From positions 1 to 20,078 of IMG/VR virus record IMGVR_UViG_3300047471_000854: DNA of 20,078 nucleotides, one strand, 5' to 3'. The notes below the pieces were generated by a model. The model was not told where the DNA came from. It searched no databases and worked only from the letters and a program-made list of their open reading frames with translations. The position numbers and the translations under genes were made by a program. Below, piece after piece: positions 1 to 6,821 of this stretch. Each line of letters starts with the position of its first letter. Within the stretch, counting starts at the first letter, position 1. This stretch comes from a virus.

Positions 1-393
1 TATCGGAAATATCCTCACGTCCACTCCATCTGCCACACCCACTCGCCCTACGCCGTCGGCTACGCCATCTCGGGTAGGGACCTCGAGGTCAGGTGCACGG
101 AGCATGCCGACTACTTCGGTCACGACATCCGGACGACCGGAAGGCCGGACATCGACCGGTGGGGAGACGAGCTGCTCTTGGATCCGGATGAGAAGGCGGT
201 GCTGCTCTACCAGCACGGTGTCCTGACCTTCGGCGACACTCCAAACAAGGCTGTGGAGCTGGCGGCCGCCTTGGAGAACATCGCTCAGAAGAACTACATC
301 GCCCACACCCTCAACGGTGGCAACTGTCGCCTGATGCACGGCGAAGATGTCAAGGCCTGGCACAAAAGGTACAACACGACCTATGGACAGTAA
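1..393 (+). CDS. araD: AraD-type L-ribulose-5-phosphate 4-epimerase (class II aldolase family), 5' end missing
   Basis: The gene enters from the left edge in frame 1 and ends at TAA 391-393, leaving 130 visible residues of a family usually about 230 long. Visible residue 12-14 HTH and H72 in YQHGVLTFG fit the three zinc-binding histidines of class II aldolases/AraD. The stretch EHADYFG (about 34-40) and the terminal YGQ match AraD more specifically than fuculose aldolase, because AraD proteins carry HADYF and end in YYGQ. Known AraD enzymes interconvert L-ribulose-5-phosphate and D-xylulose-5-phosphate in the cytoplasm by a retro-aldol route. In this cassette it could supply or rearrange pentose phosphates for the isomerase, transaldolase and kinases that follow; that role is inferred. 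An aldolase or a different epimerase specificity remains possible. The N-terminal half is outside the window, so intactness is unknown. Confidence 0.82.
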   Translation, partial: YRKYPHVHSICHTHSPYAVGYAISGRDLEVRCTEHADYFGHDIRTTGRPDIDRWGDELLLDPDEKAVLLYQHGVLTFGDTPNKAVELAAALENIAQKNYIAHTLNGGNCRLMHGEDVKAWHKRYNTTYGQ

Positions 394-832
394 CACCATC
401 TACCTCGGTTCAGACCACAACGGGAACGCGGCCCGGGGCTACATCATGAAGCTCCTGCTGGCCGCTGGCTACTGCGTGTGCGACGTCAACGGGGACGACT
501 ACGAGCACAAGGTCGACTACACGGACATCGCCGAGAAGCTGTGCAAGGGCGTCATGAAGGACGACGCCACCGGCATCCTGATCTGCGGTACGGGGACGGG
601 CATGCTGATCGCCGCCAACCGGTTCCGTTCCATCCGCGCCGGCCTGGCGACGGATCGCGCCACGGCCGAGCTCATGCGCCAGCACAACGACTGCAATGTC
701 CTCGTCCTCGGCCAGTGGCGCACTCCCCTGGGTTCCATGGACGAGCTCATCCACACCTTCCTGGAGACCGCCTTCGAGGAAGGCCGTCACATCGCCAGGG
801 TGGAGAAGCTGGGGTACCTCGGTGACGAATAA
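383..832 (+). CDS. rpiB: RpiB/LacA-type sugar-phosphate isomerase
   Basis: This 149-residue protein has the usual RpiB length. It shows GSDHNG at residues 9-14 (family GSDHAG), LICGTGTGM at 66-74 with the catalytic cysteine C68, and HNDCNVLVLG at 101-110 (family HNDAN). Known members interconvert ribose-5-phosphate and ribulose-5-phosphate, or act on six-carbon sugar phosphates (allose- or galactose-6-phosphate). All key residues I can recognise are present, so it is probably active. The start chosen is ATG 383, which overlaps the epimerase stop by 11 bases. An in-frame ATG at 347 would add 12 residues unlike the family. No strong ribosome binding site is visible (AAAGG at 364-368 is distant), suggesting translational coupling. 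Placed between the epimerase and a kinase, it fits a pentose-phosphate step. The exact substrate cannot be read from sequence. Confidence 0.88.
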   Translation: MDSNTIYLGSDHNGNAARGYIMKLLLAAGYCVCDVNGDDYEHKVDYTDIAEKLCKGVMKDDATGILICGTGTGMLIAANRFRSIRAGLATDRATAELMRQHNDCNVLVLGQWRTPLGSMDELIHTFLETAFEEGRHIARVEKLGYLGDE

Positions 833-1742
833 GAACATCCTGGTGGTCGGGGACGTGATCCTCGACGAGTACACCCACGGAAAGAAGCTCGGTGTCTCCG
901 CTGAGACTCCGACCATCGTGGCCGACTACGAGCGAACGGAACGCTTCATCGGAGGTGCGGCCCTCGTCGTCAGACATCTCCTCAGGTTGGGTGCCAACGT
1001 CCGGCTCCTGACTGTCGGCGGCGACGAGAGCCTCTGGACCCGGCTGGTGGAGTCCACTGACGCCCCCACCCAGGACGAGCTCAACCGGCTCGACTACAGC
1101 CCGATCGTGGGCAAGGGATGGAAGTGGACGGAGAAGCGTCGGTTCTACGTCGACGACTACAAGATGGTGCAGTACGACGTTCGGAACGAGGCGTACTACT
1201 CCCAGGACCTGAAGCAGATCATGGCCGACGCCTATGTCCAGGCCCGCAACGTGGCTGACGCCGTGGTGGTCTGCGACAACCGCCACGGGACGATGGACTA
1301 CAGCCTGATGGACCTCATCCGGCAGAAGAAGGAACGCTACGGCGGGAAGCTCTTCGTGGACAGCCAGGTCTCCCAGAAGGAAAGCAACCACAGCAACTAC
1401 GCCGGCGCCGACATGATGTTCCTGAACCTCAAGGAGCTGGAGGCCGTGGTCGGTCGTCCCCGTGAGGTGGACTGCATCGTGGACCGTGTCCAACGGGCCA
1501 AGGAACGCCTCCACTCTGGGATCACCCTGAAGCTGGGACACCACGGTTCGGCCACCATGTTCAAGGACTCGGACGAGTACCACGAGTCGGAAGCATACGA
1601 TGTCCGGGCCGTGGACACCTGCGGGGCCGGGGACGCTTTCCTGGCCGCCTACGCCGTGTCGGAAGACCTCGACTTCGCCAACAGGTGGGCCGGCCTGAGC
1701 ACTACTTATAAGGGGACGATCGTTCCCAAGGAGCGCCCATGA
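822..1742 (+). CDS. PfkB-family sugar kinase, RfaE/HldA-like (first of two)
   Basis: This 306-residue ribokinase/PfkB-family protein resembles the kinase half of HldE, which phosphorylates D-glycero-D-manno-heptose-7-phosphate at C1. The N-terminus reads ILVVGDVILDEYTHG (6-20), followed by SAETP (26-30) and FIGGAALVVRHLLRLGA (42-58), the substrate-lid and GGA region of the family. DTCGAGD (265-271) forms the anion hole, with D271 the expected catalytic base. Where HldA proteins usually have SDYxKG, this one has CDNRHG (151-156), so it is the more divergent of the two kinases here and its substrate may differ. The GTG at 822 is chosen because the family N-terminus begins right after it and it overlaps the rpiB stop by 11 bases; the open frame extends upstream but that part is not family-like. 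It is coupled to the transaldolase by ATGA. Confidence 0.83.
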   Translation: MTNKNILVVGDVILDEYTHGKKLGVSAETPTIVADYERTERFIGGAALVVRHLLRLGANVRLLTVGGDESLWTRLVESTDAPTQDELNRLDYSPIVGKGWKWTEKRRFYVDDYKMVQYDVRNEAYYSQDLKQIMADAYVQARNVADAVVVCDNRHGTMDYSLMDLIRQKKERYGGKLFVDSQVSQKESNHSNYAGADMMFLNLKELEAVVGRPREVDCIVDRVQRAKERLHSGITLKLGHHGSATMFKDSDEYHESEAYDVRAVDTCGAGDAFLAAYAVSEDLDFANRWAGLSTTYKGTIVPKERP

Positions 1743-2452
1743 AAGAGCTCTTCCTCGACAGCGCGAACCTGGACGACATCTCCCTCGCGGTCCGGACGGA
1801 CGCCGTGGCCGGTGTGACGACCAACCCGTCACTCATGGCCAAGGAGACCAAGGTCGTCTCGCTGGAACCTCGCTTCTCGAAGGAGAAGTGGGACCACTAC
1901 GTCAAGCGACTGGACGACGTCTGCCAGGTCTTCCAGACTCGTGCGCGGGCCAGGAAGCACCTCTCGGTCGAGGTCATCACCCTCGATCCCCAGGAGATGT
2001 ACGATCAGGCGCACCGTCTTCGGGACGCCCTCGGGAAGTACGACAAGGTGCAGCTGCACGTCAAGATCCCGATCCTCTTCGAGTCACTCGAGGTGATCTC
2101 GAGACTTGGCGACGACGGGGTCAAGGTGAACGCCACCGCGGCCATGACAGCCCTTCAGGCGAAGCTGGCCCACGATGCCGGCGCTCCCATCGTCTCGTTC
2201 TTCTACAATCGGATGAAGGACGGGGATCTGGACGCCGACATGGAGCTGAGCCTGTTCGCCAACGATCTGAACCGAAACTGCCGTATCATCTGTGGCAGCA
2301 TCCGGAAGCCGGAAGACCTGCAGGACTGCTGGCTGAACGGGGCGGACATCGTGACGGCTTCCCTGTCGATCATCAAGCAGGTGATCGCCCATCCCCAGAC
2401 GGACAAGGCGGTCAAGCAATTCCAGGAGGACATCGACTCATGGCTGAAGTAA
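1739..2452 (+). CDS. Transaldolase / fructose-6-phosphate aldolase (TalC type)
   Basis: A 237-residue TIM-barrel transaldolase of the short class. The start reads LFLDSANLDDI (4-14), then GVTTNPSLMAK (25-35). The Schiff-base lysine is K109 in HVKIP (107-111). VKVNATAAMTALQAKLA (128-144) and VSFFYNRMKD (152-161) match conserved strands. Known members move a three-carbon dihydroxyacetone unit, for example between fructose-6-phosphate and erythrose-4-phosphate to give sedoheptulose-7-phosphate, or act as fructose-6-phosphate aldolases. It carries about 25 extra residues after GVTTNPSLMAK (about 36-60). Phage TalC genes are well known in cyanophages. Here the neighbours suggest a role in feeding a heptose or pentose pathway, which is inference. 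ATG 1739 overlaps the kinase stop (ATGA), and the 3' end overlaps the cupin gene. Confidence 0.88.
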   Translation: MKELFLDSANLDDISLAVRTDAVAGVTTNPSLMAKETKVVSLEPRFSKEKWDHYVKRLDDVCQVFQTRARARKHLSVEVITLDPQEMYDQAHRLRDALGKYDKVQLHVKIPILFESLEVISRLGDDGVKVNATAAMTALQAKLAHDAGAPIVSFFYNRMKDGDLDADMELSLFANDLNRNCRIICGSIRKPEDLQDCWLNGADIVTASLSIIKQVIAHPQTDKAVKQFQEDIDSWLK

Positions 2453-2811
2453 AGAAGAGGACCGCGTCCGACATCAAGCGCGTCGAGCGCGGGTGGGGCT
2501 ACGAGCTCTGGATCGAGAACGAGCCGGAGTACTGTGGCAAGCTCCTCCACATCTACAAGGACAAGTGCTGCAGCCTGCACTTCCACATGAACAAGATGGA
2601 GACGATGTACTTGCAGAAGGGACACGTCCGTCTGAAACTGATTGACCCGGAGAAGGGGGCGCCGTACTACGTCGACCTCCTGCCGGGTGAGTCCATCCTC
2701 ATCGACCGTGGTCTGGTCCACCAGATCGGCGCCATCGAGGAGTCGGACCTGTTCGAGTTCAGCACCATGCACGAAGAATCCGACTCATACCGAGTCGAAA
2801 AGGGGAACTGA
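2440..2811 (+). CDS. Small cupin protein (mannose-6-phosphate isomerase-like)
   Basis: This 123-residue single-domain cupin has the metal-binding set H47, H49, E54 in LHFHMNKMET (46-55) and H94 in GLVHQIG (91-97). GWGYELWIEN (18-27) resembles the WGxE start of the cupin half of mannose-1-phosphate guanylyltransferase/phosphomannose isomerase fusions. Such small cupins are commonly annotated as sugar-phosphate isomerases or epimerases, but many are untested. The start ATG 2440 has an AGGAGG at 2424-2429 with 10-base spacing and overlaps the transaldolase end by 13 bases. The open frame extends further upstream but that part is shadow sequence. It probably works on a sugar phosphate or nucleotide sugar of this cassette, since its neighbours all do. 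The substrate is unknown and a binding rather than catalytic role cannot be excluded. Confidence 0.75.
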   Translation: MAEVKKRTASDIKRVERGWGYELWIENEPEYCGKLLHIYKDKCCSLHFHMNKMETMYLQKGHVRLKLIDPEKGAPYYVDLLPGESILIDRGLVHQIGAIEESDLFEFSTMHEESDSYRVEKGN

Positions 2812-2812
2812 A

Positions 2813-3016
2813 ATGATCAAGAACAAGAAGGGCGAGAAGTGCTCTCCCAAGGATCTGGCGAAGGAAGTCCTGGTCGACGCTGTCCTCAACATCGGCTCCG
2901 TCGAGGGTGACGAGGGTCGGACCGAGAAGGAAGACGCGCTGATCGATGAGCAGTTCAAGAAGCTTAGCCAGCGCGTCCTCAAGGTCCTCGGCTACGTGAG
3001 CACCCAGGACGAGTAG
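2813..3016 (+). CDS. Hypothetical 67-residue protein
   Basis: I do not recognise this protein. It is 67 residues, highly charged (Lys/Glu/Asp-rich) with no signal peptide, membrane segment or cysteine pair, and looks mostly helical. The start ATG 2813 lies one base after the cupin stop, with AAGGGG just upstream at about 2801-2805. Its stop is immediately followed by the ATG of the glycosyltransferase. Frame continuity, third-position G/C bias and tight packing support real coding. Its place within the sugar cassette suggests a small partner or regulatory protein, but nothing in the sequence demonstrates that. Confidence 0.6.
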   Translation: MIKNKKGEKCSPKDLAKEVLVDAVLNIGSVEGDEGRTEKEDALIDEQFKKLSQRVLKVLGYVSTQDE

Positions 3017-3907
3017 ATGCGTATCAACCTCGTCGGAGCATTCATCAGGAACGCCCCGTTCGGGACGGAGATCGCCTTCAAGAAAGGCTTCGACCGTCTC
3101 GGCGAGCACCTGGTGAATGTCATCGACGACAGCCAGCCCGGTCAGGTCTGGGACTACGACGCCGACGCCACGGTGGTCTTCAAGACCATGCAGGGCTACT
3201 GGCATGACCTGGCCATCACCAAGGGCAAGAAGATCGTCTACCAGCCCGACGATCTTCGCTTCCCGCACATCAAGCAGATGATGCTGGACATGCGGAAGTA
3301 CTGTGACTTCGCCTTCACGTTCGACGAAGACGGCGCCCAGCTGGCCCGGGAGTACGGGTACAAGAAGGCGGAGCGTTTGCTCCTGACGGCAGATGACACG
3401 CTCTACCGCCCGCTCCCTCAGGTAGAGAAGGACATCGACGTCTGCTTCATTGGAAGCCTGACACCAGGTGCCAACCACAAGAGCCGGGTCAGGATGTGCC
3501 AGATCGTCAACAACATGCCGGGAGTGCACACCTTCTTCCACGGTGCGATCTACGACATCGAGCAACTGAACCTGATGTACAACCGCTCGAAGATCATCCT
3601 GAACCACGCGACCGACGTGGGGCAGGAGTTCGGTTTCGGCTACGGCTACCAGTGCCGACACTTCGAGGCGGGCATGACACGCTCCTGCGTCCTGTCGAAC
3701 GTCGTTTCAAACGAGACTGCTCGAGACGGGATCAAGAGCTTCTGGTTCTTCTCCAGCGAGCAGGACCTCCAGGACCAGGTCCGCTACCTGCTCGCCGACC
3801 CGGGCCACCGTCAGCAGCTGGCCCATGACCTCTACGGTGAGATGATGGCCGGCCACAAGCCGGAGCATCGCGCCCAGCAGATGGTCGATTTCATCAGGAG
3901 CCTGTGA
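3017..3907 (+). CDS. CgeB-like GT-B glycosyltransferase
   Basis: A 296-residue protein resembling the CgeB/spore-maturation-type glycosyltransferases (GT-B fold, Glyco_trans_1_2 group). Diagnostic stretches are DVCFIGSLTPGANHKSRV (141-158), the start of the C-terminal Rossmann domain, LNLMYNRSKIILN (184-196), and RHFEAGMTRSCVLSN (214-228), equivalent to the family's R-x-FE-x-x-A-x-G nucleotide-sugar binding segment. The first 130 residues form a less conserved acceptor-side domain. It should transfer a sugar from a nucleotide donor in the cytoplasm, and the donor could be the activated sugar made by this cassette, though acceptor and donor cannot be read from sequence. ATG 3017 directly follows the upstream stop, with AGGA at 3006-3009. 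The stop overlaps the next start (TGATG). Confidence 0.78.
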   Translation: MRINLVGAFIRNAPFGTEIAFKKGFDRLGEHLVNVIDDSQPGQVWDYDADATVVFKTMQGYWHDLAITKGKKIVYQPDDLRFPHIKQMMLDMRKYCDFAFTFDEDGAQLAREYGYKKAERLLLTADDTLYRPLPQVEKDIDVCFIGSLTPGANHKSRVRMCQIVNNMPGVHTFFHGAIYDIEQLNLMYNRSKIILNHATDVGQEFGFGYGYQCRHFEAGMTRSCVLSNVVSNETARDGIKSFWFFSSEQDLQDQVRYLLADPGHRQQLAHDLYGEMMAGHKPEHRAQQMVDFIRSL

Positions 3908-4509
3908 TGAAGCTCAATCTCGGATGCGGGTCGGACCTCCGGCCCGGATATCTCAATGTTGACTTCCTGGGTCCGAAGTGGATCCCGGCCGACGTCGGGT
4001 TCCTGCTGACGGACCTGTCCAAGCTGCCTTGGCCGTGGGAGGATGAGTCGGCCGAGGAGATCCTCATGTTGGACTTCCTCGAACACTTCCCGTACAAGCA
4101 GACGGAGAAGATCCTGCAGGAAGTCTGGCGAGTCCTGCTTCCCGGCGGGACGGTGGACATCCAGGTGCCGGACTTCCAACACTGCGCCTACGCCGTGCTG
4201 GACGACGACGGTCTGGACTACCAGTGCAACCGGTGTGGCAACTGGATGCTGGGGTCGGACGGCCATGGGTGCTCGAAGTGTGGCCAGAGCATCGCAGACA
4301 TCCAGGACGCCGCCATCCATAGGCTCTATGGGGGGCAGGACGTCCAAGGGAACTGGCACTACACCGCCTTCACCGAGGAGGTGTTGGGCAGGCTCCTGGA
4401 GAAGAACGGTTTCGCCAACATCCACGCCCTGGAACACGATCACCAGCAGGCGAACTGGAACATCAAGCTCAGAGCCACCAAGGCTGAACTGACCTGGGGT
4501 GACCAGTGA
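3907..4509 (+). CDS. SAM-dependent methyltransferase with inserted zinc ribbon
   Basis: A 200-residue class I methyltransferase (type 11-like). Motif I is LNLGCGSDLRPGYLNVD (3-19), with the acidic end of strand 2 at D19. MLDFLEHF (54-61) is the motif typical of LPS/capsule-associated methyltransferases, and VWRVLLPGGTVDIQVPDF (73-90) is the post-motif strand. Between this and the C-terminal TEEVLGRLLEKNGF comes CNRC (107-110) and CSKC (122-125), a compact zinc-ribbon insertion. It is expected to methylate a small molecule or glycan, and its position between two glycosyltransferases supports glycan modification. The ATG 3907 start gives the family N-terminus; a GTG at 3904 would add one residue. 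The stop overlaps the next gene as GTGA. The substrate is not known. Confidence 0.8.
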   Translation: MKLNLGCGSDLRPGYLNVDFLGPKWIPADVGFLLTDLSKLPWPWEDESAEEILMLDFLEHFPYKQTEKILQEVWRVLLPGGTVDIQVPDFQHCAYAVLDDDGLDYQCNRCGNWMLGSDGHGCSKCGQSIADIQDAAIHRLYGGQDVQGNWHYTAFTEEVLGRLLEKNGFANIHALEHDHQQANWNIKLRATKAELTWGDQ

Positions 4510-5531
4510 AGATCGCGTTCGTCGGGGTCAAGCGGGACTACCAGAAGCTCGGAGCTGGCTACGTCCGCATGTTCAACAAGTACCACCTGGAGATCCCGTT
4601 CTACTACGCGGAGCTTGGTGGGAACGACGTCACGGTCACGACCACGAACTACATCGGAGCCTCCGAGGAGTTTCTGTCTGGCGGCAAGTTCCGCAACGAC
4701 GCCGAGCTGAGCTACATGGGCGGCCACGACCATCACCGCTACGACGTGGTGGTACACTGGCGGAAGTTCTTTCCGGAGCTCTACCACAAGGACGCCATCA
4801 ATGTCCTCCACACCTGTGACCACACCTACCCAGAAGACTGGAAGCGGGACGTCCGGGCGGCTCTCTCTTCGGGGAAGCTGAAGAAGATCATCTGCTACAA
4901 GGGCTGGCACGCGAACCAGGTCGGTGTAGAGCTCGGTCTGGACCCTTCCCAGTGCCTGAACCTGATCGAAACGGAGCTAACCTTCGGCGTGGACCCGGAG
5001 ATCTACCATCCGTCGCCCTCCAAGGACCCCCACGCCATGCTCTGGAGCTCGGATCCGGGCCGCGGGCTGATCGGGGCGGTGCAATTGGCCGTGAAACTGC
5101 ACGCCAGGGACCGTCGGTTCAAGCTTCACGTCTGCCATCCGGACTACACCAACATGTCCCCGATCGTCCATCCGTCGATCGTCTGGCACGGAAACGTGAG
5201 CAACGGACCGGAACTCTGGAAGCTTTTCAATGAGACGGGCATCCTGCCGTACTCGTCGACCTTCCAAGAGCCGAGTTCACGAGCCGCTCGCCAGGCGCAG
5301 GCCGCCGGCAGCCTGGTCCTCTATCCACCGGGCATGGGCACCCCCTCAGAGTACGTCAGAGACATGGAGACGGGCGTCATGCGGCCTGTCAACCAATGGA
5401 TCGACAAGATAGTAGAGCTGGTCGGCACCCCGGCGGCTTCTCAGATCTGTAGGAACGCGGTGGACCAGGCGGTTTCGGAAAGCTGGCAGGTCCAAGCGGA
5501 AAGATTCAATCAAAGGTTCAAGGGAGAGTAG
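4506..5531 (+). CDS. GT-B glycosyltransferase (GT4-like)
   Basis: A 341-residue glycosyltransferase. The C-terminal donor-binding domain is the clear part: MLWSSDPGRGLIGAVQLAVK (178-197) matches the start of the GT4-type Rossmann domain, FKLHVCHPDY (205-214) the next strand, and TFQEPSSRAARQAQAAG (252-268) the E-x-x-x family motif that contacts the nucleotide sugar. The N-terminal half includes NVLHTCDHTYPEDWKRDV (99-116), an acceptor-domain stretch. It acts in the cytoplasm or at the inner membrane face; there is no signal peptide or transmembrane segment. The start is GTG 4506, overlapping the methyltransferase stop as GTGA. Together with the CgeB-like enzyme and the methyltransferase it forms a three-gene glycan-building block. 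Sugar and acceptor cannot be inferred from sequence. Confidence 0.77.
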   Translation: MKIAFVGVKRDYQKLGAGYVRMFNKYHLEIPFYYAELGGNDVTVTTTNYIGASEEFLSGGKFRNDAELSYMGGHDHHRYDVVVHWRKFFPELYHKDAINVLHTCDHTYPEDWKRDVRAALSSGKLKKIICYKGWHANQVGVELGLDPSQCLNLIETELTFGVDPEIYHPSPSKDPHAMLWSSDPGRGLIGAVQLAVKLHARDRRFKLHVCHPDYTNMSPIVHPSIVWHGNVSNGPELWKLFNETGILPYSSTFQEPSSRAARQAQAAGSLVLYPPGMGTPSEYVRDMETGVMRPVNQWIDKIVELVGTPAASQICRNAVDQAVSESWQVQAERFNQRFKGE

Positions 5532-5533
5532 GC

Positions 5534-6481
5534 ATGAGCATTGACATCAACGCTACCGATTTCGTAGCCAAGTTCGATTCCACCAAGGGAACGGTCGGAG
5601 TGGTTGGCTATGGGTACGTCGGGCGCGCCGTCGAGCAGTTCTTCCGCTGGAAGACGGACGAGAAGGGGAACCCCGCGCAGCTCTTCGACGTCAAGGTCTT
5701 CGACAAGGCCAAGCCCGAGATGGACACCCTGGCCGACGTGGTCGGGAAGGCGGAGATCATCTTCGTCTGCGTGCCCACCCCGATGCGCAAGGACGGCTCC
5801 TGCCACACGGGCATCGTGGAGTCGGTGCTCAAGGACATCTTGAACGAGGCAGAGCGTCAGGGAAGAAGCCCGAGCTCATTCGTCGTCGTCGTCAAGAGCA
5901 CGGTCTATCCGGGCTTCACCGACGAGATGCGGAAGAAGATGCCGATCAGGCTGCTCTTCTCTCCCGAGTTCCTCACGGAGAAGAACTCGGTGGCCGACTT
6001 CGAGAACACGAACCGCGTCCTCCTGGGTGGTGACACGGAGGACGGGCGCGTCGCCTTCAAGTTCTTCGAGGCTCGGCTCTACGAGAAGATCCTCATGAAC
6101 CAGGTCGTCATCGTCGGCTGCGAGTCGAAGGAAGCCGAGATGGCGAAGCTCTTCACCAACGGCATCCTGATGACGAAGGTCCTCTTCTGCAACGAGATGT
6201 ACCAGCTCTGCCAGAAGATGGGCATCGACTACGAGGAGGTCCGCACCCTGGCGACGCTGGACTTCCGGATCGGGGTGAGTCACACCTACGTCCCCGGTCA
6301 CGACGGTTCTCTGGGCGCGGGAGGCCACTGCTTCCCGAAGGACATCAACAACCTCCGGAACGTCTGCCGTCAGCAGGGCGTTCCCGAGAAGCTCTTCACC
6401 GCCGTGATCGACCGGAACAACGAGATCCGGGAGGACCACGACTGGGAGAAGATGAAGGATCGTGCGGTCATCGATGAATGA
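5534..6481 (+). CDS. Short UDP-glucose/GDP-mannose dehydrogenase family protein
   Basis: A 315-residue member of the UDP-glucose/GDP-mannose 6-dehydrogenase family, which oxidises a nucleotide hexose twice with NAD+ to a uronic acid. Visible motifs are the NAD-binding VGVVGYGYVGRAV (21-33), FVCVPTP (77-83), KSTVYPGFTD (121-130), SPEFLTE (143-149), AEMAKLFTN (201-209) with the catalytic lysine K205, and GAGGHCFPKD (261-270) with the catalytic cysteine C266. The protein then ends about 45 residues later, whereas family members are about 390-450 residues and have a C-terminal nucleotide-sugar-binding domain. The catalytic core therefore looks intact but that last domain is missing. ATG 5534 follows AGGGAGAG (5521-5528). 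The product could be a uronic acid donor for the adjacent glycosyltransferases, but the missing domain makes the substrate uncertain. Confidence 0.85.
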   Translation: MSIDINATDFVAKFDSTKGTVGVVGYGYVGRAVEQFFRWKTDEKGNPAQLFDVKVFDKAKPEMDTLADVVGKAEIIFVCVPTPMRKDGSCHTGIVESVLKDILNEAERQGRSPSSFVVVVKSTVYPGFTDEMRKKMPIRLLFSPEFLTEKNSVADFENTNRVLLGGDTEDGRVAFKFFEARLYEKILMNQVVIVGCESKEAEMAKLFTNGILMTKVLFCNEMYQLCQKMGIDYEEVRTLATLDFRIGVSHTYVPGHDGSLGAGGHCFPKDINNLRNVCRQQGVPEKLFTAVIDRNNEIREDHDWEKMKDRAVIDE

Positions 6482-6821
6482 TCCCTTTCACGACCGACGT
6501 CTGGTGATGGACCTCGACGGCACCCTCTGCGAACAGACCGCAGGGGGTGACGCCTATTGGACCGCCCAGCCGAAGAAGGACGTCATCGCCCGGGTCAACC
6601 GCTGCTATGACGAGGGGTGGCACGTCACCATTCACACGGCTCGTGGAATGCGAACCCACAACGGTGACGTGAAGAAGATCATCGAGCTCTACGAAGAAAA
6701 GACTCGGGACTGGCTGATCGACAACGGAGTGTGGTTCCACGAGCTGATCTTCGGGAAGCCCCCGGGTGACAGGTACGTCGACGACAGGAGTCTGAGGCCG
6801 GATGAATTCGCAGGCGTCTGA
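6474..6821 (+). CDS. Small HAD-family phosphatase
   Basis: A 115-residue minimal HAD hydrolase. Motif I is MDLDGTLCE, with the two catalytic aspartates near residues 12 and 14. Motif II is HTARGM, the motif III lysine is in FGKPPG, and motif IV is YVDDRS. There is no cap domain insertion. Similar short HADs occur in capsule and LPS clusters. Because it lies immediately before an HldC-type nucleotidyltransferase and an HldA-type kinase, it is a candidate for the C7-phosphatase step normally done by GmhB, which is a different and longer HAD (about 180 residues); this is inference. ATG 6474 overlaps the dehydrogenase stop by 8 bases. A GTG at 6462 is an alternative start adding four residues. 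The 3' end overlaps the next gene by 20 bases. Confidence 0.8.
   Translation: MNDPFHDRRLVMDLDGTLCEQTAGGDAYWTAQPKKDVIARVNRCYDEGWHVTIHTARGMRTHNGDVKKIIELYEEKTRDWLIDNGVWFHELIFGKPPGDRYVDDRSLRPDEFAGV

Noticed and set aside
696-821. Upstream extension of the first kinase to an ATG at 696
   Set aside because: The extra 42 residues are Ser/Pro/Trp-rich, read inside the RpiB gene, and are not part of the kinase family. GTG 822 fits the family start.
747-1832. Long open frame on the minus strand opposite the first kinase
   Set aside because: It is antisense to a clear PfkB kinase, has a composition rich in Val/Asp/His/Arg/Gly typical of reverse reading of GC-rich genes, and shows no motif.
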